Assembly (NCBI RefSeq): GCF_015291665.1
Contig: NZ_CP030048.1
Location: 1,860,001 to 1,924,000, forward strand
Direction of reading: 5' to 3'
Length of the DNA stretch: 64,000 bases
From: Bradyrhizobium sp. CCBAU 53338
GTDB taxonomy: Bacteria; Pseudomonadota; Alphaproteobacteria; Rhizobiales; Xanthobacteraceae
Part shown: positions 43,610 through 56,080 of the stretch, in pieces
Layout: each line of letters begins with the position of its first letter
How positions within the stretch are numbered: position 1 is the stretch's first letter
Translations under genes and position numbers: made by a program
The notes under the pieces: generated by a model
Database searches by the model: none
Told to the model about the DNA's origin: nothing
Seen by the model: the letters and a program-made list of their open reading frames with translations, nothing else

Positions 43610-44824
43610 ATGACCGGTCGCCCACTCTTGCTGGCAACAATGTCCTTGGCGTTATCTGTTGGGGTTGCTTCCGCGCAAAAAAAATACGACGCAGGCGCCA
43701 ATGACACTGAAATCAAAATCGGCAACATGATGCCGTATAGCGGTCCCGCGTCCGCTTACGCAAATATTGGCAAAGCTACAGCGGCGTATTTCAGCATGAT
43801 CAATGAGGCCGGAGGCCTCAATGGGAGAAAGCTCAATTTCATCAGTTACGATGACGGATATAGTCCGCCGAAGGCTGTGGAGCAGGTAAGGCGTCTAGTC
43901 GAAAGTGATGAAGTGTTATTCATGCTCAGCCCCATGGGAACGCCTTCGAATGCAGCGATCCAAAAATATCTGAATGCCAAGAAGATACCGCACCTGTTTC
44001 CTGCCTCGAACGCAAGCAGATGGAGTGATCCCAAGAACTTTCCTTGGACTATGGCATCAGCTGGTGTGGGCTACGTCAGCGAAGCCTACATTTACGCGCG
44101 TTATCTTTTGAAAACACGGCCTGACGAAAAGATCGCTGTGCTTTATCAGAACGACGACTTTGGGAAGGAGCTACTAAAGGGCCTAAAAGAGGGCTTAGGA
44201 AGCAACGTAAGCATGATTGTTGCAGAAGTTTCCTATGAAGTGACCCAACCAACCATCGACTCCCAGATTCCTCTTCTCAAGAGTTCCGGCGCCACGACGC
44301 TGTTCAGCTTTGCCATTCCAAAATTCGCAGCGCAGAGCATCAAGCGAGCTGCCCAGATTGGTTGGTCTCCGCTCCACTTCATTCCTGGCGTATCCGCCAA
44401 TTTAAACGCGACCATCGTGCCTGCGGGTTTGGATAGTGCGCAAGGCATCATATCCGGGACTTCGTTGAAAGATCCAAGTGACCCGGCTTGGGCAAACGAT
44501 CCCGGCATGACCGCCTATCTTTCCTTTCTGTCGAGATGGATGCCTGACGCTAACAAGGCGGACCAGAACTACCAGTTCGGGTACAACGTCGGCCAGCTCA
44601 TGAGTCAGGTCTTGAAGCAATGCGGCGATGATCTCACACGAGAGAACGTCATGCGGCAGGCTGCCAACCTCAAGAACGTCCAACTCGACACTTCGATTCC
44701 TGGCATCACAATAAGCACGAGTCCGACGAACTATTCGCCGGTCAATAGTCTTCAGCTTATCCGCTTCCAAGGAAGCGGATGGGAGAGATTTGGAGATATC
44801 TTGACCGACGACAGAGTCCATTGA
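43610..44824 (+). CDS. Branched-chain-type ABC substrate-binding protein
   Basis: A 404-residue LivJ-type periplasmic binding protein with a Sec signal peptide of about 22 residues. It is clearly paralogous to the protein at 36957 along its whole length (shared Asp-Asp-Gly/Ala-Tyr-Ser-Pro-Pro-Lys, Val-Leu-Tyr-Gln-Asn-Asp-Asp and Leu-Lys-Gln-Cys-Gly motifs). GGAGGAAAG precedes the ATG. Each paralogue has its own operator, suggesting two ligands of one pathway. No ABC permease or ATPase is encoded nearby. Confidence 0.92.
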   Translation: MTGRPLLLATMSLALSVGVASAQKKYDAGANDTEIKIGNMMPYSGPASAYANIGKATAAYFSMINEAGGLNGRKLNFISYDDGYSPPKAVEQVRRLVESDEVLFMLSPMGTPSNAAIQKYLNAKKIPHLFPASNASRWSDPKNFPWTMASAGVGYVSEAYIYARYLLKTRPDEKIAVLYQNDDFGKELLKGLKEGLGSNVSMIVAEVSYEVTQPTIDSQIPLLKSSGATTLFSFAIPKFAAQSIKRAAQIGWSPLHFIPGVSANLNATIVPAGLDSAQGIISGTSLKDPSDPAWANDPGMTAYLSFLSRWMPDANKADQNYQFGYNVGQLMSQVLKQCGDDLTRENVMRQAANLKNVQLDTSIPGITISTSPTNYSPVNSLQLIRFQGSGWERFGDILTDDRVH

Positions 44825-44866
44825 GTCGCCTCAGACTCCGCATGTGTGCATCGCGCTTGAGGCGAC
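44825..44866 (+). repeat. Inverted repeat after the binding-protein gene
   Basis: GTCGCCTCA (44825-44833) and TGAGGCGAC (44858-44866) are perfect inverted copies separated by 24 bases, starting at the stop codon. No T tract follows, so it may be an mRNA-stabilising hairpin or an attenuator before the flavin reductase. Confidence 0.5.
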
Positions 44867-44957
44867 ACGTAAGTGAGATCGTCCAAGCCTTCAAACCTCA
44901 GAAGCCTGCATCAAGTATGCAACTCATGGCGACCCAAACAACGGGAGATAACAGATC

Positions 44958-45611
44958 GTGGACCTTGATGACATACACTATTACGAACCGTCCAAAGGGC
45001 ATGGACTTAGGCACAATCCGTTCAACGCGATCATTGCGCCGCGTCCCATTGGTTGGATCTCGTCTCAAAACGCGCAAGGGCAGCTAAATCTGGCGCCATA
45101 CAGCTTCTTCAACGCTTTCAATTACGATCCACCGATCCTCGGCTTCGCGTCCATTGCTTGGAAGGATAGCGTTCAGAACGCCTCCGAGACGAAGGAGTTC
45201 GTCTGGAATCTTGTCACGAAGGATCTCGGCGAACAGATGAACAAGACAGCGGCCCCCTTGCCGCGCGGCGTAAGCGAATTTGAGTTAGCCGGACTGGCAA
45301 CGGTGCCCAGTCGTCACGTCAGCGTCCCGCGCGTGCGAGAAAGCCGTGCGGCGATGGAATGCAAGGTTACCGAAATCGTGAAGTTCAAGAACTGGAAGGG
45401 AGAGTCAGTCGAAGGCTGGCTAGTCCTCGGCGAAGTTGTGGCCGTTTACATAGATAAGGCCCTGATAAAGGATGGCGTCTATCAGACAGCGCTTGCACAT
45501 CCGATCCTGAGGGCAGGACGCGGCGGTGACTATGTGGAGGTCACTGAGGACCGAATGTTTGAAATGGACCGGCCGGCTGGCAGCAGTAGCCCGGCGTTTC
45601 ATGGATCCTAA
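44958..45611 (+). CDS. Flavin reductase-like FMN-binding protein
   Basis: A 217-residue split-barrel flavin-binding protein of the flavin reductase family. The Pro-Arg-Pro-Ile-Gly-Trp-Ile-Ser-Ser motif (about 28-36) and Ala-Pro-Tyr-Ser-Phe-Phe-Asn (about 45-51) form the FMN site. Such proteins supply reduced flavin to a monooxygenase or act alone on CoA-linked or aromatic substrates. The start is GTG with GGGAG upstream. Its stop overlaps the likely start of the aldehyde dehydrogenase by 11 bases. No two-component monooxygenase partner is in the window. Confidence 0.87.
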   Translation: MDLDDIHYYEPSKGHGLRHNPFNAIIAPRPIGWISSQNAQGQLNLAPYSFFNAFNYDPPILGFASIAWKDSVQNASETKEFVWNLVTKDLGEQMNKTAAPLPRGVSEFELAGLATVPSRHVSVPRVRESRAAMECKVTEIVKFKNWKGESVEGWLVLGEVVAVYIDKALIKDGVYQTALAHPILRAGRGGDYVEVTEDRMFEMDRPAGSSSPAFHGS

Positions 45612-47079
45612 TCTGGTGGTTGACACCATAACAAATGCAAATGTTTCTACAGCCACATCAGGATTTGTCGTGAACGCAATCACAACTCTCCAACCTGCCG
45701 ACGTTCTTGCCCTTCAGCGCTCCTCCTTCCGCCGCAAGGGCGTGCCATCCCTCGCAGAACGGCGATCCGATCTTTCGCGTCTCAGAACCGCCTTGATCGC
45801 GAACCGCAGCAAGATCGAAGCTGCCATTAATAGCGATTTCGGTCACCGCTCGCGCCACGAGACGGGCATAATGGAGCTGGCGGGGCTTATTTTCGGGATC
45901 GATTATCTCCGCAGTCGGCTGCCCCGCATGATGCGTCCGGAAAAGCGACACGTCGCGCTGCACATGCGGTTCGGATCTGCCCGCGTCCAGTACCAGCCGC
46001 TCGGCGTCGTCGGGGTCATGGCGCCTTGGAATTACCCGGTCTACCTAGCGCTGATGCCACTCGTCACTGCCGTCGCAGCGGGGAACCGTGTCATGTTGAA
46101 GCCGTCGGAATTCACGCCAAAGACTAACGCGCTAGTCGAAAACATTTTGGAGACCGTCTTCCCGACCGACCAAGTTGCGGTGGTAAACGGGGACGCTTCC
46201 GTCGGCATGACATTCTCCGCGCTGCCCTTCGATCACCTGATCTTCACCGGCAGCACCCCGGTAGGCCGCAAGGTTATGCAAGCGGCCAGCCAGCATTTGG
46301 TACCGGTGACGCTCGAGCTGGGCGGCAAATCGCCCGTGATCATCGAAAAAGGCCATCCGCTCGACCATGCCAGCGCTGGCATCGTGTACGGGAAGCTGAT
46401 CAGCGGCGGGCAGACCTGCATCGCGCCGGACTATGCGCTTGTTCACGAGGACGATCTACAGACCTTCCTGGCTGCCTACGACGCGGCAGTCGTCTCTGCC
46501 TACCCCGATGGTCCGTCGGGCGACGACTATACTTGGATCCTCAACGATCGCCATCTCACGCGACTGACGGGACTGCTGACGGACGCGCGCGACAAGGGGG
46601 CGACCGTTCGCCTGATGGGACGTGAGGGCCGGGGCGCGCACCCGCGTGCGATGCGGCCGACAGTTGTCCTCGGAGTCACCGATGACATGACGATCGCGCG
46701 TGAGGAGATTTTTGGCCCGATCCTACCGGTCTTCACCTACCGGACGATCGAGGAGGCAATTGAGTTCGTCGACGCTCGGCCACGGCCGCTGGCGCTCTAC
46801 TACTACGGCCGCGACAAGGCGGCGCAACGCAAGGTACTTGATGGCACGGTTTCCGGCAACGTCACCATCAATGGCACGATCCTGCACATCGCTCAGGACG
46901 ACTTGCCGTTCGGCGGCGTTGGCGCCAGTGGCATCGGTGCATATCACGGCATCGAAGGCTTCCGCCGATTGAGCCATGCGAAAGGCATCTACGAACAGGG
47001 CCGTTGGAATGGCTCAACGTTGTTGCGACCGCCTTTCGGCAAGATGGCCGAGCGCATCATCGGCTTCGTGCTGCGCTAA
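45601..47079 (+). CDS. Coniferyl-aldehyde-dehydrogenase-like enzyme
   Basis: A 492-residue NAD(P)-dependent aldehyde dehydrogenase. The Glu of Glu-Leu-Gly-Gly-Lys-Ser-Pro (about 240-246) and the catalytic Cys of Gly-Gln-Thr-Cys-Ile-Ala-Pro (about 271-277) are present, as are Pro-Trp-Asn-Tyr-Pro and the C-terminal Asn-Gly-Thr-Ile segment. The short C-terminus and overall pattern match coniferyl aldehyde dehydrogenases (CalB-like) and fatty aldehyde dehydrogenases. The start is uncertain: ATG 45601 overlaps the flavin reductase stop, while GTG 45670 gives a shorter N-terminus. It would turn an aldehyde into the carboxylate used by the CoA ligase. Confidence 0.9.
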   Translation: MDPNLVVDTITNANVSTATSGFVVNAITTLQPADVLALQRSSFRRKGVPSLAERRSDLSRLRTALIANRSKIEAAINSDFGHRSRHETGIMELAGLIFGIDYLRSRLPRMMRPEKRHVALHMRFGSARVQYQPLGVVGVMAPWNYPVYLALMPLVTAVAAGNRVMLKPSEFTPKTNALVENILETVFPTDQVAVVNGDASVGMTFSALPFDHLIFTGSTPVGRKVMQAASQHLVPVTLELGGKSPVIIEKGHPLDHASAGIVYGKLISGGQTCIAPDYALVHEDDLQTFLAAYDAAVVSAYPDGPSGDDYTWILNDRHLTRLTGLLTDARDKGATVRLMGREGRGAHPRAMRPTVVLGVTDDMTIAREEIFGPILPVFTYRTIEEAIEFVDARPRPLALYYYGRDKAAQRKVLDGTVSGNVTINGTILHIAQDDLPFGGVGASGIGAYHGIEGFRRLSHAKGIYEQGRWNGSTLLRPPFGKMAERIIGFVLR

Positions 47080-47112
47080 AGCGACATTTCCACCTTTGTC
47101 AGGTTCAGAACC

Positions 47113-47574
47113 ATGGCCCGTCACGACCACACGCATTTCCACGGCAGTTGTACCTGCGGTACCTTCTCATTCGAGACCCGCAAAGCCCCCGTCACCCGCT
47201 TCGTTTGCCACTGCACGTTCTGCCAGGACTTTACGGGACAGGCCTTTTCCGATGTTTCGGTGTTGAGGTCGCGCCAGATTGTCATGAAGGGAACGGAAGC
47301 TCTCGTGTTTACGAAATATCGATCGTTGCCTCCCAACCTCAATCGCGGTCGCTGCAGGAGGTGCGGCAAGCCCGCCATGGAGACGATGCGAGCCGGCCCC
47401 CAGCGATTGGTGTTCATACCCTCGGCCCTCTTCACCGAACAGGATTTGCTCCCACCGATCCGGCTACATGCGTTCTACAACCGTCGAGTGGCGGACGTGG
47501 CGGACGATCTGCCGAAATACGAACGCTACTGGCCCAGTCAGTTTGCAATAACGAGGTCCATCATGGGCTTCTAG
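47113..47574 (+). CDS. GFA-domain protein (Mss4-like zinc protein)
   Basis: A 153-residue protein of the glutathione-dependent formaldehyde-activating (GFA/CENP-V) family. The zinc-binding Cys pairs are Cys-Thr-Cys-Gly (about 13-16), Cys-His-Cys-Thr-Phe-Cys (about 32-37) and Cys-Arg-Arg-Cys-Gly (about 79-83). Most family members are not true formaldehyde enzymes; a glutathione-adduct or unknown role is likelier. It is 33 bases after the aldehyde dehydrogenase and appears to end that operon. Confidence 0.87.
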   Translation: MARHDHTHFHGSCTCGTFSFETRKAPVTRFVCHCTFCQDFTGQAFSDVSVLRSRQIVMKGTEALVFTKYRSLPPNLNRGRCRRCGKPAMETMRAGPQRLVFIPSALFTEQDLLPPIRLHAFYNRRVADVADDLPKYERYWPSQFAITRSIMGF

Positions 47575-47996
47575 AGATTAAGAGAGCCCATCGTCACCTT
47601 GCCGGCCGTGGCGAACCGATATCCGACCGTGAGCCTCGACAGTTACATCAAGGCCCGAGGGGGCGGTCACTGAGCTCTCCCCGAACTCGACGGGATTTTC
47701 CATCGGCGAGCGCATGCGATCGTGGCCTACCGTTCGCGTACCTAGGGTAACCCGCACAAGTCGCTGATCCGAAACACGCCGCGATCACGCTGCTTGCCTC
47801 GAATAGTGCTTTTTCATAGTGACTGATCGAGCCGATGCATCCGGGACCTACAGCCTGGGGCCGAAGCTGACGGGTATAGTTGCGGGCAATTGTCGCACCA
47901 TCGGCGGAAAGACTGTTGCGTCGCATTCGTTCCGTACAAAGCGCTTTTCTCGGTTTCACACCAAATCGCACCTGAATTGTGAGGAAGTACGCTGCC
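47575..47996. other. Intergenic, no supported gene
   Basis: About 420 bases without a gene, operator copy or convincing terminator. It marks the change from the island's mixed codon use to the GC-rich pcc operon, so one end of the insertion may lie here. Confidence 0.35.
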
Positions 47997-49526
<1,530 letters not shown>

Positions 49527-49533
49527 GATAGCA

Positions 49534-51549
<2,016 letters not shown>

Positions 51550-51590
51550 CTGCGCCCCTCGACGGAACGCGATTTGGGAAAGGACGCGCG

Positions 51591-51780
51591 ATGACATCTC
51601 CGAGTGATTGGAAGACGATCGTCGAGAAAGAACTCGGCGACTCGTACGCGGAACGCCGGAAACATCGCCATCAAGCCGAACTACACAGCGTCAGACCTGA
51701 CGGCATCGGTCATTTGGACTCGTTGCCTGGCATGCCGCCTTTCGTCCCACGGCCCGCAGGAAGCCGGAGCGACACTGAGT
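51591..51780 (+). pseudogene. Truncated methylmalonyl-CoA mutase remnant
   Basis: The first codons (Trp-Lys-Thr-Ile-Val-Glu-Lys-Glu-Leu), then Ile-Ala-Ile-Lys-Pro-Asn-Tyr-Thr-Ala-Ser-Asp-Leu in a shifted frame and Leu-Asp-Ser-Leu-Pro-Gly-Met-Pro-Pro-Phe-Val in the first frame, match the N-terminal substrate-binding segment of methylmalonyl-CoA mutase. Two frameshifts are needed and everything after about residue 65 is gone. It lies 41 bases after pccA, where the intact mutase gene is normally found, and marks the left breakpoint of the envelope cluster that follows. Confidence 0.8.
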
Positions 51781-52114
51781 CAAGCTTTGTTTTTACGCTC
51801 GCCAGTTCGGCATTCCACACGTCTGTAGTCGCCTGGGCTCGGCTGCTCGAAATTGGCCGAAGTCTTGCAGATTGGACCGAATCCTATCGCTGTTCTACGG
51901 TTTAGAGTTCCGTGTTGTAGCTCTACAGTCAAAAGATCGCATCCGAGATCGACCAGGCTGGTGGTGGTCGCTATGAGCGAGACTATCTGGGTTTCGCGCT
52001 TCGCCCATTGTTGCGGTCACAGCTTTTTCGATGCTCGCCGTAGGTTCGGAGCGCCCGCCGCAGCTGCAGAGGTACCGGACGTTGCGGTACGGTAGCCGTA
52101 ATCGGGGTGAGTAC
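51781..52114. other. Junction region, no supported gene
   Basis: About 330 bases between the mutase stub and the end of the leftward envelope genes. I find no gene, tRNA end or direct repeat that would identify the insertion site. Confidence 0.35.
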
Positions 52115-52972
52115 CTAGTATCTTATTAGTGCTTTCATGCGTTCGTTCGGCGGATAGGCGTTCATGTACTTGACGCATTCGCTCTTGGGCTTCGCCTTCA
52201 GTCCGACGCTGCGATTGCTGCTGCCCGTCTGAGCATTCAAGCGTTGGTCTATGTTCTCTAGAATGGCCGAGCTCTGCTTGAACTTGGGATCGTCGGCCTT
52301 GACGTTCTTTGCTACCGCCGCGACGACATTCCGTATGTTGGTGAAGTCCTCCGCGTAAACGAATGGTGCCGCCCTGGCCAGCGCGCCGAGCAGGTTCGCT
52401 CGAGCGTTGACGCCGTACTCGGCCGTATCGAGATCGCCGTCGAGTAGCTGGACGAGTGGGACGCAAGTGTATTCCTCGTCCATCACATTGCCCAAGATGA
52501 GAATCGAGTTGAGGCGTACGTCGTAGTTGTCGCTACGGGCTCCGACGGTAAGTACGGCGAAGGTGTCGATGCTCTGCCATTTGCGGAATTCGGCCTGATA
52601 CCCAGCGATAGTATCACCGTTGGTCGGTCTGCCATCGGTAGGGGCCTTGCCGGCGGCCTCCTCGGCGGCCGCAATCTTGGTGGCGATCCGCCGCAGGGCC
52701 CCCGTGGCGGCGAGGTATCTGGCCCTGGTCGACGAACCGACGGATGCGGCCCTCATACTATCCTTGAGTCCTGTGACGATCGGTACAAGGCAGCCGACGG
52801 CGGTCTTCCAGTCCGTCAGGAGAGATTCGGAAACAACCGGCACGCTCGATCCGCTGGACGACGATACCTCCCTTTCGTATTGCGCGCAGACGGCGCGGTC
52901 CTGCGCGAAAGCAGCGCGACCTCCCAGTGTCATCAGCGCCAGCGAAGCGAGAACGATCGTGAAGGATTTCAT
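52115..52972 (-). CDS. Secreted protein of unknown function
   Basis: A 285-residue protein with a Sec signal peptide (about 1-23, Ala-Phe-Ala end). The mature part is helical; Tyr-Asp-Val-Arg-Leu-Asn-Ser-Ile-Leu-Ile-Leu-Gly-Asn-Val-Met near 161-175 resembles one unit of a HEAT-like repeat. Cys residues in pairs could form disulphides in the periplasm. I do not recognise a family. Its start overlaps the stop of the membrane protein before it by four bases, so the two are made together. Confidence 0.8.
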   Translation of the reverse strand: MKSFTIVLASLALMTLGGRAAFAQDRAVCAQYEREVSSSSGSSVPVVSESLLTDWKTAVGCLVPIVTGLKDSMRAASVGSSTRARYLAATGALRRIATKIAAAEEAAGKAPTDGRPTNGDTIAGYQAEFRKWQSIDTFAVLTVGARSDNYDVRLNSILILGNVMDEEYTCVPLVQLLDGDLDTAEYGVNARANLLGALARAAPFVYAEDFTNIRNVVAAVAKNVKADDPKFKQSSAILENIDQRLNAQTGSSNRSVGLKAKPKSECVKYMNAYPPNERMKALIRY

Positions 52973-53976
52973 TGGGCCTCTATCAACGGGGGCGGGAAAT
53001 TTGGCTTGAGTGTCTTGGCGCTCGGTTTCGCGTTGTCGACCAAGCGACTGGTGGCGATCAGCTCCTTAGCCCGCTCGACCTGCTGGAGGTTCACACAGAT
53101 TCGAACTGGATAGGCGGGATAGTCGATACCTCCGTCGTTGCTCCTGAAGATGCGCTCATCAAGCCTGATGAGAAATTCGGCTTTTGCCGCGGGAAGCAAG
53201 GTATCGGCATTGCTGGTCGACTGCACTCTGTAGAAGTCGGCTGAAATCAGCTTCGCGGCGGCGCGCTGATCCAATTTGCGCGCAGCCTCGCGGTTTTCGG
53301 GCGTTGGGCACATCCCCTTGTCGTCGACCTCCACGCGTGGCGACGGATCGCCTTCCGATTTTGAAACCTCGAAGGGCAGATATGGAACGAAAACTTCCAG
53401 ATTACGCCCTTTCCGCGCGGCAGGGACGGGCGAGCCGTCCATCTCGAAGAGAGCCGCGTACTGGCTCACGTCGGTGACACCGTCACCGCCTTGCACAAGC
53501 ACGCGCACAAACTTGCGTTCCGGCTGGAAAGCATCGCGCATCTTAGCGGAGTATTGGATGATCCCGAAGGCTACCGCGAAGGCGACTATGCCAGCGCCTC
53601 CCGCAATTGCCACGTTGTAGCCGGCACCGGAATTGAACTGCCCCATACCCTGCGTGCCCGTTCCATAGAGCATCAGGGCGACCCCCAGAACTACCCAGAC
53701 GAAGGTAATGCCCGCGTGGTTCGTGGACATGTAGGCCTGTGCCATATAGATCAGGCCGGCGCCGACGATGATGAAGAAAAGCCCGCTGGTGAAGAAGGCA
53801 GCTAGTCGACCTAAAGGTTTTGCACCGCTTCCAGCGGGCACTGTCTGTTTTACGAGAAGCTCCCTCATTTCGGACAGGCGCGCGTCGACCGACTCCATAA
53901 ATTCCTTCTGGGACGGCTGTGCAGCGCCGGACTGATTGTTTTGGTCGGGCTGGCCGCCGCCTTGTGCATCCGCCAT
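52969..53976 (-). CDS. Membrane protein of unknown function
   Basis: A 335-residue protein. Residues 1-55 are Gln/Gly-rich and then form a short amphipathic helix, three membrane helices fall at about 58-82, 88-106 and 121-142, and a globular domain of about 190 residues follows. That domain ends in a Pro-rich tail and probably lies in the periplasm if the N-terminus is cytoplasmic. The start has a GGGGGAGGACC stretch upstream. It is the first gene of a two-gene leftward operon with the secreted protein at 52115. No family is recognised; the style (soluble domain tied to a small membrane bundle) matches the neighbours at 56-61 kb. Confidence 0.8.
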   Translation of the reverse strand: MADAQGGGQPDQNNQSGAAQPSQKEFMESVDARLSEMRELLVKQTVPAGSGAKPLGRLAAFFTSGLFFIIVGAGLIYMAQAYMSTNHAGITFVWVVLGVALMLYGTGTQGMGQFNSGAGYNVAIAGGAGIVAFAVAFGIIQYSAKMRDAFQPERKFVRVLVQGGDGVTDVSQYAALFEMDGSPVPAARKGRNLEVFVPYLPFEVSKSEGDPSPRVEVDDKGMCPTPENREAARKLDQRAAAKLISADFYRVQSTSNADTLLPAAKAEFLIRLDERIFRSNDGGIDYPAYPVRICVNLQQVERAKELIATSRLVDNAKPSAKTLKPNFPPPLIEAQ

Positions 53977-54295
53977 GGTCCTCCCCCGATCGGCCTCTCT
54001 ACACGGGGAGCTTTTCAGATTGAGCTTCGCCTAGTACCTAGTGAACCTCCTAGGTTCGCGTCCAGCGAAGCAGTTGGCTCCGCCTAATTTCGGAGCTGCC
54101 GCAAGCCGCTGTGCCGTCCCGAAAGAAACGGCTACGATAGCGATTAGCTCACCGCTTCAGCTACGATCCCGGTCGTTCAGTCTAAAAAAGCTGCTTCATC
54201 GCCTTCAGTGGAACTTGGGGTGTAGTGCGTACGAGCTACCCGGGCTCACAGACCTGTCCTGGCAATCGGTCGCGAAGAAAGTGGATCTCCGCGCG
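53977..54295. other. Intergenic, no supported gene
   Basis: About 320 bases that should hold the promoter of the leftward pair 53976-52115. I see no clear -35/-10 or terminator. Confidence 0.3.
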
Positions 54296-55348
54296 TCAGG
54301 GCGTTCGAGTAAGCACGAATTTCATGGGACCGCCGTCGCACATCCCGTCGGACATTATCACCACCTCGTAGGCATCGGGATCGTCCCGAAGGATAGCGAG
54401 CGCCTCCGGCTTCAACTCCTCGTCGCAGCTCCGCAGCTTCACGCCGCTGAGATCGAGCTGAATAGGATCCTTAAGCTTCGCGACGTCGGTCGGCCGCCCG
54501 TCCCAAAGGCCCAGAAACCATCCGACGTTTTCGTGGGCGGTGTCGTCATCGGGGCCCGCAAGAACCAAGATGCCATCTTTCACCGGAGCCAAGTCTCGGA
54601 TGCCTCGGCCTTCACCCACCTCGACGAAGGTGACAGAAGCTTTCGGCGCTGGTGTCTCGAAAAACTCGCGCGCGTTTGTCGTTAGGATGGGCGCCGTGGC
54701 ATTTTTTGTCGGTCCACGGAATCCGAAATGCAGTTGTCCGTCCCGCGCCGCGATGCCTTCGATATTTACGCCGCGTTGCCCCTTCAGCTCCGGAGCCTTT
54801 GGCGGGGGCTCCCTGCCGAGGCACTTCTGCTCGCCTACATGGTCGGCAAGCGCGGGAAGCGAACTCATCAGGCTCCAGAGCGCGCCCGTTTCCTTGCGGT
54901 CGGACGGGACGGCCTTTCCGGAAACGGGGTCAATAGGGAACCGCAGGACGTATCTGCTCCCTGGGTTGCTTTCGCAGGTCTTGCGCTTCGCGGAGTGCGA
55001 TCCGGTGACATAGAAGTATTTGCCGTCAGTTGACGCTCCTTCCGCGTCCAACTCCTCGTCGGAATTCCGCAGCGGGAGGGAGGTGTTGTCTATGACATAG
55101 CCGGTCGAGGAGAGCGTGACATACCGGGCTTCGACGCCCTCGTCGAACACGACGAGGCAGGGCGCTCCCACCGGCCCCGAACAGGCTATCCCGCTTAGCG
55201 CACGACGCATCTTTTTGGAGTGCGAGGAAAAGTCGAAGGCGCCTGCGTCCCATGGGCCACTGACGGGAGCGACGGCGTTTGCTGAGCGGGCGCTTTCGGT
55301 CGGTACGAGGAGGTTGATCAATAAGCATAGGAAGGCTGCGGTTCGCAT
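54296..55348 (-). CDS. DUF3616-like secreted protein
   Basis: A 350-residue exported protein with a signal peptide of about 24 residues. Repeated short motifs with Asp-Glu-Glu and Asn-Ile-Glu-Gly-Ile-Ala (near 197-202), spaced between predicted strands, fit a beta-propeller of the DUF3616 type. Domain assignment is from pattern memory, so moderately sure. No enzyme motif is visible. It is transcribed alone leftward, between the two-gene unit at 52-54 kb and the DUF6788-like gene on the other strand. Confidence 0.78.
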   Translation of the reverse strand: MRTAAFLCLLINLLVPTESARSANAVAPVSGPWDAGAFDFSSHSKKMRRALSGIACSGPVGAPCLVVFDEGVEARYVTLSSTGYVIDNTSLPLRNSDEELDAEGASTDGKYFYVTGSHSAKRKTCESNPGSRYVLRFPIDPVSGKAVPSDRKETGALWSLMSSLPALADHVGEQKCLGREPPPKAPELKGQRGVNIEGIAARDGQLHFGFRGPTKNATAPILTTNAREFFETPAPKASVTFVEVGEGRGIRDLAPVKDGILVLAGPDDDTAHENVGWFLGLWDGRPTDVAKLKDPIQLDLSGVKLRSCDEELKPEALAILRDDPDAYEVVIMSDGMCDGGPMKFVLTRTP

Positions 55349-55484
55349 GGCTGTCCCCCTAATACTTGACGCAGAAACGTTCGTGACCTCTATCTTCGAA
55401 CCATGAGCCCGGATGGGCGGCGGTCATACTCGGGAATGCCCTAGGGTCCGGTACCTCCGCCGACCGCGCGCAGCCCCGAAATGA

Positions 55485-55512
55485 GGAAGGACCGGCGCGT
55501 GCCGGACCTTCC
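55485..55512. repeat. Long hairpin between divergent genes
   Basis: GGAAGG-A-CCGGC and GCCGG-A-CCTTCC form a 12-position inverted repeat with one central A-A mismatch and a GCGT loop. It has no T tract on either side, so it is either a protein binding site or an RNA structural element in the 55349-55650 gap, which holds no gene. Confidence 0.55.
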
Positions 55513-55650
55513 GGTGGTGGTTGTGTCATCACGTGCAGCGACAGCCTGGTTTCCGTCATGGAGCCGAGCCGGCACTTGACCAGGGACAGTTTGCGCTGAT
55601 CTCCTTGGTCTCTGGCTTGATAGCATATGGGACGTAATGGGACCGGAAAC

Positions 55651-55992
55651 ATGGATACGAACGAAACACCCGCAGACGTGACGGGATGGCTGGAGCTTCA
55701 GCTGGCCAAAAAACGGCCAGCTATTGTCGGTTCGCTGAGCCTGCGTCGAAGCCCGTGCATGCGCGAGAATTGCCCAGCGTGTCAGTCGGGTGAGAAGCAT
55801 CCGAGCCACGTGTTGTATGGTCGTCACAAGGGACGACGATTTTCGATTTATGTTCCCGACCAGTTGGTGCCGGAGGTGCAACAATTTTTGGACAACGGGC
55901 GCGCGCTTCAAGATCTGCTGTATGACTTCACAGAGCGCTACATGAAGGCGTTGAAACGGGCGAGGACATCGACGAAAGAATCGGCTGATTGA
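55651..55992 (+). CDS. DUF6788-like small protein
   Basis: A 113-residue protein with the arrangement of the DUF6788 family: a short stretch ending in Gly-Ser-Leu, a Cys-x4-Cys-x2-Cys cluster (Cys-Met-Arg-Glu-Asn-Cys-Pro-Ala-Cys near 37-45), a His-Pro-Ser-His strand-forming region, Tyr-Val-Pro and a C-terminal helix. The function of the family is unknown and members often accompany mobile elements. It is the only rightward gene in this 9-kb cluster and converges on the MotB-like gene. The start could be the ATG at 55627. Confidence 0.65.
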   Translation: MDTNETPADVTGWLELQLAKKRPAIVGSLSLRRSPCMRENCPACQSGEKHPSHVLYGRHKGRRFSIYVPDQLVPEVQQFLDNGRALQDLLYDFTERYMKALKRARTSTKESAD

Positions 55993-56080
55993 TTTGCGTC
56001 GCGATGATCCGACCATTCGGCGTCAACGTATGCAAGCTATGTTCATTGATTTCCATCACTCCCCGGCGGAAACTCGACGC

